Assembly (NCBI GenBank): GCA_044220535.1
Contig: JBGAQU010000063.1
Location: 1 to 16,746, forward strand
Reading direction: 5' to 3'
DNA: 16,746 nt
Source: JBDHTS01 sp044220535
GTDB taxonomy: Bacteria; Pseudomonadota; Alphaproteobacteria; Micavibrionales; Micavibrionaceae
The translations under genes were made by a program, and so were the position numbers. The notes under the pieces are model-generated. The model was not told where the DNA came from. It made no database searches and saw only the letters and a program-made list of their open reading frames with translations. Below are positions 8,503-14,879 of this stretch, one piece after another. Positions within the stretch are counted from its first letter, which is position 1, and every line of letters begins with the position of its first letter.

Positions 8503-8531
8503 TTGACGTTACGGAAAATTTATGTCAAAAT
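8503..8531 (+). promoter_or_regulatory. Candidate sigma70-type promoter for exported-protein gene
   Basis: TTGACG at 8503–8508 and CAAAAT at 8526–8531 are separated by 17 bases. They start at the nuoB stop codon and lie about 30 bases before the ATG at 8561. The −10 matches the consensus at four of six positions. It would give the inserted gene its own transcription. Confidence 0.4.
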
Positions 8532-8560
8532 GCCCTGGATTTAAAAAGGGTGTAACAAAA

Positions 8561-9208
8561 ATGAAAACATTCCAGACATGGCTTGGTTCGGCTTTAATGG
8601 CTTTTATGGTTGCCTCGGCACATGCCGAAGAACCTAAGGGCTGCGTCAATCCGCATATACCAAAACCCGGCGACCTTGCTGTCACCCTGCTAAAAGAACC
8701 TGCCAAAACTTGGGATGTTCATGTCCTCAAAGGATATGGTGATGATGTTTTAAAGGCAACCAAATCAGCCCTGCCAAAAACTCTGGCGATGATGTGGGGA
8801 GGGGATACAGGAAACTATATAAAAAACGCTTTTTCCGTCATCGCGCGGGATTACAACCTTTCAACAATCCCGGACAGGCCTGTGGCATACGGTTTGAAGC
8901 ACATGATTGATGAGGAAATGAAAAAACTCCATCAGCATGGTGCGATTATGCAACCGGATAGGGATGAAGCCGTTCAACTTGCAAACTCCAGAAGCCAGGG
9001 GGTTTTTAAAGCCACGCTTGATGAAGCCAATGCAAAAATTGATGAAGCGATCGCTTTGACAAACCAACAAGCTGTTTGCGATAAAGAAGTAATCATTTCA
9101 CCTGAAGTCGTAATAGATATAACTGTGCCTCCATTAGACATGCCGCCTCTTGAATTACAAATCCTGCCTGACGCCCAAGCTGCACCGACTTTGACTATTC
9201 AACCCTGA
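8561..9208 (+). CDS. Predicted exported protein inserted between nuoB and nuoC
   Basis: I do not recognise this family. The 215-residue product has a classic Sec signal peptide (MKTFQ start, hydrophobic core, cleavage likely after SAHA at residue 22), so it should be periplasmic. The mature part has two Cys, 28 and 173, that could pair. A charged helical middle (about 114–170) is followed by a Val/Ile strand and a Pro/Leu-rich tail (PPLDMPPLELQ). No metal, haem or catalytic motif is evident. I chose ATG at 8561 because AAAGGGTG lies about eight bases upstream and the signal peptide starts there; an in-frame ATG at 8522 would add 13 residues ahead of the signal. It splits the usual nuoB–nuoC junction, with 58 bases to nuoB and 88 to nuoC. 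A role in complex I is possible but unsupported. Confidence 0.75.
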   Translation: MKTFQTWLGSALMAFMVASAHAEEPKGCVNPHIPKPGDLAVTLLKEPAKTWDVHVLKGYGDDVLKATKSALPKTLAMMWGGDTGNYIKNAFSVIARDYNLSTIPDRPVAYGLKHMIDEEMKKLHQHGAIMQPDRDEAVQLANSRSQGVFKATLDEANAKIDEAIALTNQQAVCDKEVIISPEVVIDITVPPLDMPPLELQILPDAQAAPTLTIQP

Positions 9209-9235
9209 CAGCCCTGAAAGGCGTATAGATTTCCT

Positions 9236-9264
9236 TTGAACAGCCGTTCCGAACTGGCTATAGT
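9236..9264 (+). promoter_or_regulatory. nuoC: Candidate sigma70-type promoter for nuoC
   Basis: TTGAAC (9236–9241) and TATAGT (9259–9264) are separated by exactly 17 bases. They lie 32 bases before the nuoC ATG. The −10 matches consensus at five of six positions. It would allow nuoC and the genes after it to be transcribed separately from nuoAB. Confidence 0.55.
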
Positions 9265-9294
9265 GTGGCGATATTTTCCCGCAGCCCGGAACGG
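9244..9294. promoter_or_regulatory. 8-bp inverted repeat around nuoC promoter and ribosome-binding site
   Basis: CCGTTCCG (9244–9251) and CGGAACGG (9287–9294) are perfect inverted copies, 43 bases centre to centre. The left arm lies in the −35/−10 spacer and the right arm covers the Shine–Dalgarno region of nuoC (ATG at 9297). In read-through RNA the arms could pair and mask that site; in DNA they could be a two-site operator. Function is inferred only. Confidence 0.35.
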
Positions 9295-9296
9295 CC

Positions 9297-9935
9297 ATGT
9301 CTCTGGAAACTTTAGAAACTCTTGCCAACCACATCACCGCCGCACGTTTTGACCTGTTTACGGGTCATGAGATCGTTAAGGATCAATTGATCCTGACGGC
9401 GAAGCGCGACGCGATTATCGATGCGCTACGCTTCCTACGCGACGATTCAAAATGCCAATATGAAATGCTGATCGATATCACGGCGGTCGACTGGCCCGAA
9501 AGGCCGGAGCGATTTGATGTTGTATACCAGCTGCTGTCCATAGCCCTAAACCATCGCATCCGCGTCAAGGTCATCACCGATGAAGATTCGGCAGTGCCAT
9601 CAGTGATTGATGTTTACAAAACCGCCGGCTGGCTGGAACGCGAAATCTGGGATATGTACGGAATTTATTTCGACAATCATCCCGATTTGCGCCGCATTCT
9701 TACCGATTACGGCTTTGAAGGCCATCCTCAGCGCAAGGATTTCCCGCTGACCGGCTACGTGGAGCTGCGCTATGACAATGAACTGAAGCGCACCGTTTAC
9801 AGCCCGGTTCAACTGGTTCAGGATTTCCGCCGTTTTGATTTCATGTCGCCCTGGGAGGCCCTGACCGATGTTCAGCTGCCAGGTGACGAAAAAGCGGTAA
9901 AACCCGCATTCGGTTATAAAAGGGTGAAGGCATGA
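9297..9935 (+). CDS. nuoC: NADH-quinone oxidoreductase subunit C
   Basis: This is the 30-kDa peripheral-arm subunit of complex I, which packs against NuoD and NuoB near the quinone site. At 212 residues it is a separate NuoC, not the NuoCD fusion of enteric bacteria. The family signature is clear around residues 112–165: LEREIWDMYGI, HPDLRRILTDYGFEGHP, then RKDFPLTGYVELRYD. The N-terminal half has the usual alpha/beta pattern, with DITAVDWPERPERFDVVYQL in the middle. The product ends in a short basic tail. A good promoter lies just upstream. The stop overlaps an ATG at 9932 (ATGA), which probably marks the old nuoD start site before the nuclease gene inserted. Confidence 0.96.
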   Translation: MSLETLETLANHITAARFDLFTGHEIVKDQLILTAKRDAIIDALRFLRDDSKCQYEMLIDITAVDWPERPERFDVVYQLLSIALNHRIRVKVITDEDSAVPSVIDVYKTAGWLEREIWDMYGIYFDNHPDLRRILTDYGFEGHPQRKDFPLTGYVELRYDNELKRTVYSPVQLVQDFRRFDFMSPWEALTDVQLPGDEKAVKPAFGYKRVKA

Positions 9936-9982
9936 TCCGTCTCTCTCTATTGTCATCCCGGCGAAAGCCGGGACCGGGTTGA
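9932..9982 (+). other. 16-codon mini-ORF at nuoC stop, possible relict nuoD start
   Basis: ATG at 9932 overlaps the nuoC TGA as ATGA. It is preceded by AAAGGGTGAAGG, a good ribosome-binding site, and opens a 16-codon frame that ends inside the left palindromic repeat at TGA 9980–9982. The first five bases, ATGAT, match the first five of the present nuoD. I read it as the former nuoD initiation site cut off by an insertion. It is unlikely to encode a useful peptide. Confidence 0.4.
9950..9980 (+). repeat. Left palindromic repeat flanking GIY-YIG gene
   Basis: This copy begins TTGTCATCCCGG and contains a CCCGGC–GAAA–GCCGGG hairpin (9957–9972) followed by ACCGGGTT. It matches the reverse complement of 10279–10309 at 30 of 31 bases; the difference lies in the hairpin loop. 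Repeats of this GTCATCCCGGC type are, from memory, dispersed in many alphaproteobacterial genomes. Confidence 0.85.
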
Positions 9983-9998
9983 CCCAGGAAAACAACCG

Positions 9999-10346
9999 AT
10001 GCCATATCACGTCTACATCCTGACCACGCGTAAAAACACTGTATTGTATACAGGCATGACAGGCGACCTGATGCAGCGGGTCTGGCAACATAAGCAAGGG
10101 CTGGTTAAAGGCTTCACCAAAGATTATTCGGTTAATAAGCTCGTCTACATGGAAGAATATGCAGATTCGCGAGAGGCTATACATCGAGAAAAATGCATTA
10201 AGGAATGGAAGAGGGATTGGAAAATTCAGTTAATTGAAAAAGCTAATCCGGAGTGGCTGGACCTTTATGCCATGCAGGAACCCGGTCCCGGCTTGCGCCG
10301 GGATGACAACGGTTTGGAAGAGTGTAGAAAAGCGGTGTCAGGATGA
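9999..10346 (+). CDS. Small GIY-YIG nuclease-family protein
   Basis: The single-domain GIY-YIG protein (115 residues) resembles the YhbQ/UPF0213 group. The motif appears as VYIL (5–8) and YTG (17–19), with Arg27 and His31 in RVWQHK, Glu64 in HREKCIKEW as the likely metal ligand, and Asn83 in KANPEW. Family members cut or bind DNA; the substrate here is unknown. The domain ends near residue 92. Residues 94–104 (EPGPGLRRDDN) are encoded by the right palindromic repeat, so the tail is repeat-derived. AGGAAA lies upstream of the ATG. The stop overlaps the nuoD start as ATGA, so the nuclease frame now feeds ribosomes to nuoD. It interrupts the nuoC–nuoD junction and is probably the active or relict enzyme of the surrounding repeat element. 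Confidence 0.88.
   Translation: MPYHVYILTTRKNTVLYTGMTGDLMQRVWQHKQGLVKGFTKDYSVNKLVYMEEYADSREAIHREKCIKEWKRDWKIQLIEKANPEWLDLYAMQEPGPGLRRDDNGLEECRKAVSG
10279..10309 (-). repeat. Right palindromic repeat flanking and overlapping GIY-YIG gene
   Basis: Starting at 10279, AACCCGGTCCCGG leads into CGCCGGGATGACAA. Its reverse complement matches the left copy at 30 of 31 bases. It lies inside the 3' part of the nuclease gene and encodes that protein's tail. The two copies are in inverted orientation with 298 bases between them, enough to fold the gene's RNA or single-stranded DNA into one large stem. Confidence 0.85.
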
Positions 10347-11542
10347 TAGCGGATACGACCATCAAGGAAACCCAGATCAAGCCTTACACCATGAACTTCG
10401 GGCCGCAGCACCCGGCCGCGCACGGCGTGCTGCGCCTGGTCATGGAGATGGACGGCGAAGTCGTGGAACGCGCCGATCCGCATATCGGCCTGCTTCACCG
10501 CGGCACAGAAAAGCTGATCGAATATAAAACCTATACTCAGGCGCTGCCGTATTTTGACCGCCTGGATTATGTCAGTCCGATGAACCAGGAACATTGCTTC
10601 GCCATGGCGACGGAAAAGCTGCTGGGCATCACGCCGCCTCTCCGTGCGCAATATATCCGTGTGCTGTTCTCTGAACTGACCCGGGTGTTAAACCACATTC
10701 TCAACATCACGACCTTCGCCCTTGATATTGGTGCGATTACGCCTGCTCTCTGGGGCTTTGAAGAGCGTGAGAAGGGGATGGAATTCTATGATCGCGTCTG
10801 CGGCGCGCGCCTCCATGCCAACTACATCCGCCCGGGTGGTGTTCGCTATGACCTGCCGGCAGGTCTGATCGACGATATGATGCATTGGGCTGAAGTGTCC
10901 GCACCCAAAGCCATCAACGACCTCGACAATCTTTTGTCGGAAAACCGCATTTTCAAACAACGTACTGTCGATATCGGCGCTGCGACTCGTGAAGAAGCAC
11001 TGGATTGGGGCTTTACCGGCCCGATGCTCCGCGCCTCTGGCGTGGCATGGGATTTGCGGAAGACCCAGCCTTACGAAATTTACGGCAAAATGGATTTCGA
11101 CATTCCGGTTGGTAAAACAGGCGATTGCTATGCCCGTTACCTGATCCGTATGGAAGAAATGCATCAGTCCCTGAAGATCATGAAACAATGCCTGAGGGAG
11201 CTGCCCGAAGGCCCGGTCATGGTTGATGATTACAAAGTCGCGCCTCCGCCTCGCGCCGAAATGAAACGGTCAATGGAAGCATTGATCCATCACTTTAAAC
11301 TCTATACCGAAGGCTATCACGTCCCCGCTGGCGAAACCTATACAGCCGTTGAAGCGCCAAAGGGCGAATTCGGCGTCTACCTGATTTCGGACGGCAGCAA
11401 CAAACCCTACCGCTGCCGAATCCGCGCCCCGGGATTCGTGCATCTTCAGGCACTCGATTTCTGCTCAAAAGGCCATATGCTGGCCGACGCCGTCGCCGTC
11501 ATCGGCTCCATGGACATCGTGTTCGGGGAGATTGACCGGTGA
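10343..11542 (+). CDS. nuoD: NADH-quinone oxidoreductase subunit D
   Basis: This is the 49-kDa subunit of complex I, which with NuoB forms the quinone-reduction pocket. The 399-residue length is normal. The family start MNFGPQHPAAHGVLR is present with His23 and His27 at the quinone loop, and DYVSPMNQEH supplies the conserved Tyr76. The signatures RGTEKLIEYKTY, GARLHANYIRPGGV and the C-terminal DIVFGEIDR are all intact. The ATG at 10343 overlaps the GIY-YIG stop. Only CAGG precedes it directly, a weak ribosome-binding site, so translation likely depends on coupling to the upstream frame. The stop overlaps the next gene by four bases (GTGA). Confidence 0.97.
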   Translation: MIADTTIKETQIKPYTMNFGPQHPAAHGVLRLVMEMDGEVVERADPHIGLLHRGTEKLIEYKTYTQALPYFDRLDYVSPMNQEHCFAMATEKLLGITPPLRAQYIRVLFSELTRVLNHILNITTFALDIGAITPALWGFEEREKGMEFYDRVCGARLHANYIRPGGVRYDLPAGLIDDMMHWAEVSAPKAINDLDNLLSENRIFKQRTVDIGAATREEALDWGFTGPMLRASGVAWDLRKTQPYEIYGKMDFDIPVGKTGDCYARYLIRMEEMHQSLKIMKQCLRELPEGPVMVDDYKVAPPPRAEMKRSMEALIHHFKLYTEGYHVPAGETYTAVEAPKGEFGVYLISDGSNKPYRCRIRAPGFVHLQALDFCSKGHMLADAVAVIGSMDIVFGEIDR

Positions 11543-12039
11543 TCAATCGGTTGGGCGCATATGCTCTTGTTCTGATACTTTTATGTGGTGTCATCGCGCC
11601 TTCAACGTCCCATGCCTCAAACGCCCCCGACGTTGCAAAATTCTGTTCCGACCCCAACCGCAAAATGCCCGCTACCGGCAAGCAGTTTGATGGAAAGCCT
11701 GCCGATCAAGCCGTTCTGGATATGAAAGAGGGTACCTATCAACTTCCGGGCGACGGATCGATCCAGATTTTCAAGGAAGGGTATTTCACCCTGACCAAGC
11801 CGCGCAATGTCCTGACCTTTTTCGGCGCAAGCCGCAACAGCGGCGGTGAATTGCTGACAGTCGGCAACACCATGTCCGGCTGCAGCAAGGAACAACTCTC
11901 AGAAATTATGCGCCGTAATAAACTGAGTGTTCCAGGCGTGCCTGGAACAACCGCACCTCAGGAGCAATCCCTTGTGCCGGGCGCGAACTATCTGCCTTTC
12001 GTACCGAAGCCAACCACCGCACCGGATGCCGGGAAATGA
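11539..12039 (+). CDS. Predicted exported protein between nuoD and nuoE
   Basis: I do not recognise this family. The 166-residue product has a signal peptide (hydrophobic residues 7–20, likely cleavage after SHA near 26) and should be periplasmic. Mature Cys36 and Cys115 could form one disulfide. The middle has a beta-like pattern (EGTYQLPGDGSIQIFKEGYFTLT), and the last 30 residues are Pro-rich and probably disordered. Residue Cys16 is not in a lipobox. It starts with GTG, overlapping the nuoD stop, and its stop overlaps the nuoE ATG, four bases on each side. It is therefore firmly embedded in the operon and probably translated with NuoD and NuoE. That suggests long residence in this operon, but no complex I accessory subunit known to me resembles it. 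Confidence 0.78.
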   Translation: MINRLGAYALVLILLCGVIAPSTSHASNAPDVAKFCSDPNRKMPATGKQFDGKPADQAVLDMKEGTYQLPGDGSIQIFKEGYFTLTKPRNVLTFFGASRNSGGELLTVGNTMSGCSKEQLSEIMRRNKLSVPGVPGTTAPQEQSLVPGANYLPFVPKPTTAPDAGK

Positions 12040-12689
12040 GAAAACATTACGATCTGAACGCGTCATACCAGCCGGAAAGTTTTGCTTTCCGTGATAAGGA
12101 AACGGTGGCCGATATCTTGTCGCGCTATCCCGAAGCCGGAAAGCGCAGCGCGATCATGCCTTTACTCGACCTCGCGCAACGCCAGTTGGCTGAAGATGGC
12201 GCAAAAGCCAATCCGCCCTTCGGCGGATGGATCCCCCGCGCGGCTATGGATGAAATCGCAAGTATCGTCGGCGTAGCAAACATCAAGGTTTATGAAGTGG
12301 CAACCTTCTATTCCATGTACAATCTTGAACCGGTTGGCGTTCACTTGGTCCAGTGCTGCACCACCACGCCTTGCTGGTTGCGTGGTTCCGACGGCATTAT
12401 AAAGGCTTGCAAAGATAAAATGGGCATCGGAGGAGGGGAAACAACCAAAGACGGCCTGTTCACCCTCATCGAAGTTGAATGCCTCGGCGCCTGCGTCAAC
12501 GCCCCCATGGTCCAGATCAACGACGACTACTACGAAGACCTGACGCCAGAGCGCATGGGCGAAATGATTGACACGCTGAGAAAAGGCCAGAAGATTCCCG
12601 TTGGATCGCAAACGGGGCGCAAAGATTCCATGTCTGCTAAAGGGCCAACGACGTTGCAAGAACAAGCGAAAAAGGCTGGCGTACTGTAA
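12036..12689 (+). CDS. nuoE: NADH-quinone oxidoreductase subunit E
   Basis: This is the 24-kDa thioredoxin-like subunit of the NADH-dehydrogenase module of complex I. It carries a 2Fe–2S cluster (N1a) next to the NuoF flavin site. The ligands are Cys108 and Cys113 (CTTTPC), then Cys149 and Cys153 (CLGAC). Cys107, next to the first ligand, is an extra Cys. The family stretch GWIPRAAMDEIA and VYEVATFYSMYNLEPVG is present. The 217-residue length includes a C-terminal extension seen in alphaproteobacterial NuoE. The ATG overlaps the preceding stop. It is the last nuo gene here: a minus-strand gene ends five bases beyond its stop, so the usual neighbour nuoF is displaced. Confidence 0.96.
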   Translation: MRKHYDLNASYQPESFAFRDKETVADILSRYPEAGKRSAIMPLLDLAQRQLAEDGAKANPPFGGWIPRAAMDEIASIVGVANIKVYEVATFYSMYNLEPVGVHLVQCCTTTPCWLRGSDGIIKACKDKMGIGGGETTKDGLFTLIEVECLGACVNAPMVQINDDYYEDLTPERMGEMIDTLRKGQKIPVGSQTGRKDSMSAKGPTTLQEQAKKAGVL

Positions 12690-12694
12690 AAAGC

Positions 12695-13642
12695 TTACTG
12701 GAGCAGAAGCTGCTCTTCCACAGGTTTCAGTTCAAGAGTGGCTTTTGACCATGTGTTATCTATTTCATCCAAGCTTTTTCTTAAGCTATTCAAGTTTTCG
12801 CAAAGCTGGTTAATGATTTTGGCATCCTCTGGGGCAATCTTGTTGGCAGTGAGGCCAAGGCCGTGAGCAGCCCTTAACAGTATATTTGCTGTGTCAGCCT
12901 GAAGGGCCTGACTGTGAGCCGTAATATTCCTCGCATAAACAGTGCCGATAACTGAAGCCACCGTCGGAACCCTTGAGCCTATGACACCACGCAGAGCGAT
13001 GGCTGCTTTTGTCTGACCTTTAAGTGCCATTGCAAGGCTGGCGCCAAGCATATCCGCTACGTGTGCAGATAGGTTAAACTGCAGTTTGCAATCTCGTATG
13101 GTTTCATCTAGGTTACGCAACGGATCAGGTTTTGCTTGATCCAGCTCATGCGCATGGGCACGCATCTGCTTACCCAACACTTCAAACAGTTTCTGAAGCG
13201 ATTCAAAAAGACCGACGCGCGTAATCATATCGGCAGAATGCGCCGCCAATGTGTTTTCAATCTCGGCAAATGTTGTGCGCATGTCCCCCTGATCATCTTC
13301 ATCAGGTTGGACGTTACCAAACAAGCGGTCTATAAGGGAAACAGAGCTTTTAGGCAGGTAACCATGAGCCCGCAGAGATCTATCCAGTGGTCGCAGGGTT
13401 TCAGCCAATGACAATTGCTGTTGATGCCCATGTGAACATGTATCAGCATAAAGGGCGGAGGCGCGCATAAAAACACGGGTTAGAAGGTCGCCATAGCTTA
13501 ATACATCAGCCATCCCTTCGGCATGATGAATATTATCAACGCCAGATTCAATTTGTTTAATCAGGTTGACAACGCCTGCACATCCGCTTTGTAATTTTGA
13601 TATGCTGCGGCTTCTCAGCAAATGTTCAGGAAACGTCTGCAA
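12695..13642 (-). CDS. Hypothetical alpha-helical protein
   Basis: I do not recognise this family. The 315-residue product is predicted almost entirely helical, rich in Leu, Ala, Asp and Gln, without signal peptide. One mildly hydrophobic Ala/Val/Gly stretch lies around 215–235 (ALRGVIGSRVPTVASVIG). Charged heptad-like runs near 150–185 and the C-terminus suggest coiled coil. The start is doubtful: the longest frame begins with TTG at 13642, which overlaps the pentapeptide gene by 28 bases with only a weak GGA upstream; other TTG codons follow and the first ATG is at codon 44. Overlap and shared strand suggest an operon with the pentapeptide gene, translated by coupling. It converges on nuoE with five bases between stops. 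Confidence 0.68.
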   Translation of the reverse strand: MQTFPEHLLRSRSISKLQSGCAGVVNLIKQIESGVDNIHHAEGMADVLSYGDLLTRVFMRASALYADTCSHGHQQQLSLAETLRPLDRSLRAHGYLPKSSVSLIDRLFGNVQPDEDDQGDMRTTFAEIENTLAAHSADMITRVGLFESLQKLFEVLGKQMRAHAHELDQAKPDPLRNLDETIRDCKLQFNLSAHVADMLGASLAMALKGQTKAAIALRGVIGSRVPTVASVIGTVYARNITAHSQALQADTANILLRAAHGLGLTANKIAPEDAKIINQLCENLNSLRKSLDEIDNTWSKATLELKPVEEQLLLQ

Positions 13643-14775
13643 TACATTCCAACGAATGGGTAAGGATGTTTTGGCCCTGCATCATAAACTACCATACCAG
13701 AAGAAATAAAAATTTTATCTTTATTATAGCTACCATTGATTCCCAAGGCGCCTTCAAACGATGTAACTCTTGCCTGTTCATTATTTTCATACGTTATGAT
13801 AACATTTATTTCTTTTTCTAATCTTTTAGCAATTTCAATTTTTTCTTTTTGTTCATTACGTTCTTTTTCAGTATAAAAAGAACTTGTATATTCCTGTGGT
13901 ATTTCTGGCTTGGGTAACCACGGCCCTTTATTTTTTATATATTCACGTTCTAACTGCGTCAGCCGGGGATCGTTAAATAACAGAGCATTGGTAACGTAAT
14001 AAATAGGAAATCCCTCTGATTTAATGTCGATGTGTCTTATGTAACTGCCACTAAAATCGATAGCGCCCTGATCATTAAGCGTGGTTTTAATGGTGGTATA
14101 ACTTCGCTTGCCTTGAAACACACAAGCCAGAAACTGGGCATTTTCAAGATTAATATCGCCTAGAATCTTTTCGTCGTAACTTTCGCCTTCTGCATAAATT
14201 GAAATTTCAGACGCTACAAAAATTGTATTTCGCAGTGAGGTTTTTTCAATGACTGGTGTAAGTTTGCACATGCTTATTCTTGAGTCATCAAGGGCAGTGC
14301 CATGTAAATTAGGATAGTCAAGATTCATATTTTTTATATTACAAGAGCGCATGGATGCGCCCGAAAAATTTAATAATGATCCTGTGCCATGTTCAAATCG
14401 TGTACCGTCAAGATTGGCGCGTGTAAAATTTACATTTTCGAAGTCAAAATGCAGAAATTCAGCATCGGTAAATTTCCCTCCGGAAAGGTCTAGGCACTTG
14501 AGCGCATTTTTAAATTTTGCGGTATTTTGTACTTCCAGATTGATGCAGAAGCCTGAAAGGTTGATGTCGGACTTTACGGCAGCTTCAATAACACGGCCCC
14601 AATAATTAGCCCGATCTTCAAGACTTTTTTTAGAGTTCGGATTGTTACTTTTTTGATGGGCTTCCGTGCGCGCTTGTGCAATCTGCGCCATCAATTCGTC
14701 AGACGCTTCATAAATGACAGCTATGCGGCCGCCGCGTTTTGCCCAGATTTGCCGTTCTGCCTGTGTATATGTCAT
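13615..14775 (-). CDS. Pentapeptide-repeat protein with charged C-terminal region
   Basis: The 386-residue protein has three parts. The N-terminal 65 residues are helical (MTYTQAERQIWAKRGG start). A pentapeptide-repeat region follows (about 70–250), with A(N/D)LXX-type units such as LDLSG, ANLDG, LNFSG and INLEN, which normally form a right-handed square beta-helix. The C-terminal part is Lys/Glu-rich (300–325) followed by a beta-like segment. Pentapeptide proteins have varied roles, including DNA mimicry and effector functions; none can be assigned here. The gene is much more AT-rich than the nuo genes, especially at 13680–14350, a sign of recent transfer. A TTGACA element lies upstream. The downstream helical-protein gene overlaps its end. 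Confidence 0.82.
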   Translation of the reverse strand: MTYTQAERQIWAKRGGRIAVIYEASDELMAQIAQARTEAHQKSNNPNSKKSLEDRANYWGRVIEAAVKSDINLSGFCINLEVQNTAKFKNALKCLDLSGGKFTDAEFLHFDFENVNFTRANLDGTRFEHGTGSLLNFSGASMRSCNIKNMNLDYPNLHGTALDDSRISMCKLTPVIEKTSLRNTIFVASEISIYAEGESYDEKILGDINLENAQFLACVFQGKRSYTTIKTTLNDQGAIDFSGSYIRHIDIKSEGFPIYYVTNALLFNDPRLTQLEREYIKNKGPWLPKPEIPQEYTSSFYTEKERNEQKEKIEIAKRLEKEINVIITYENNEQARVTSFEGALGINGSYNKDKIFISSGMVVYDAGPKHPYPFVGMYCRRFLNIC

Positions 14776-14782
14776 GGGCCAG

Positions 14783-14810
14783 TTATTACCATATATATAG
14801 AATATGTCAA
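14783..14810 (-). promoter_or_regulatory. Candidate promoter of pentapeptide-repeat gene
   Basis: On the minus strand a perfect TTGACA (14810–14805) is followed after 16 bases by TAATAA (14788–14783), seven bases before the ATG. The −10 is weak, and TATATA lies closer to the −35. No clear Shine–Dalgarno site is visible, so the message may be nearly leaderless. Confidence 0.45.
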
Positions 14811-14845
14811 GAAAAGGTAGTGATCTAATTTGAAAATCTATTTCC

Positions 14846-14874
14846 TTGTCCGCTCAAGCATCTCCCGGTAGTAT
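14846..14874 (+). promoter_or_regulatory. Candidate promoter of small basic protein gene, shared leader motif
   Basis: TTGTCC (14846–14851) and TAGTAT (14869–14874) are 17 bases apart and end five bases before the ATG at 14880, implying a leaderless message. The motif CTTGTCCGCTCAAGCAT (14845–14861) recurs with two changes at 16218–16234, before the transposase gene, at the same spacing to the −10. Confidence 0.5.
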
Positions 14875-14879
14875 GGAGT

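Larger units (their letters stand above)
9932..10347 (+). mobile_element. Candidate GIY-YIG/palindromic-repeat insertion element
   Basis: ATGAT occurs at 9932–9936 and 10343–10347, spaced 411 bases apart. Between the copies lie a 31-base inverted repeat pair with one mismatch (9950–9980 and 10279–10309) and a complete GIY-YIG nuclease gene. Deleting 411 bases would join nuoC directly to nuoD by ATGA, with a good upstream ribosome-binding site. The inverted repeats are not at the exact ends (14 and 34 bases in), so the true boundaries are uncertain. I infer that this is a mobile or formerly mobile unit; no transposase is present. Confidence 0.5.

Noticed and set aside
11584..11589. Lipoprotein signal (Cys16) in the exported protein between nuoD and nuoE
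   Set aside because: The residue before Cys is Leu rather than Gly, Ala or Ser, so there is no lipobox; a normal signal peptidase site follows.
12701..12715. GAGCAG–AAG–CTGCTC hairpin at the nuoE/minus-gene junction as a bidirectional terminator
   Set aside because: The stem is only six pairs, lies within the coding end of the minus gene, and is not followed directly by a T-run on either strand.
14816..14822. GGTAGTG as an IS1-like left end upstream of the small basic gene
   Set aside because: A seven-base match without a partner inverted copy or target duplication in the window is not evidence of an insertion-sequence end.
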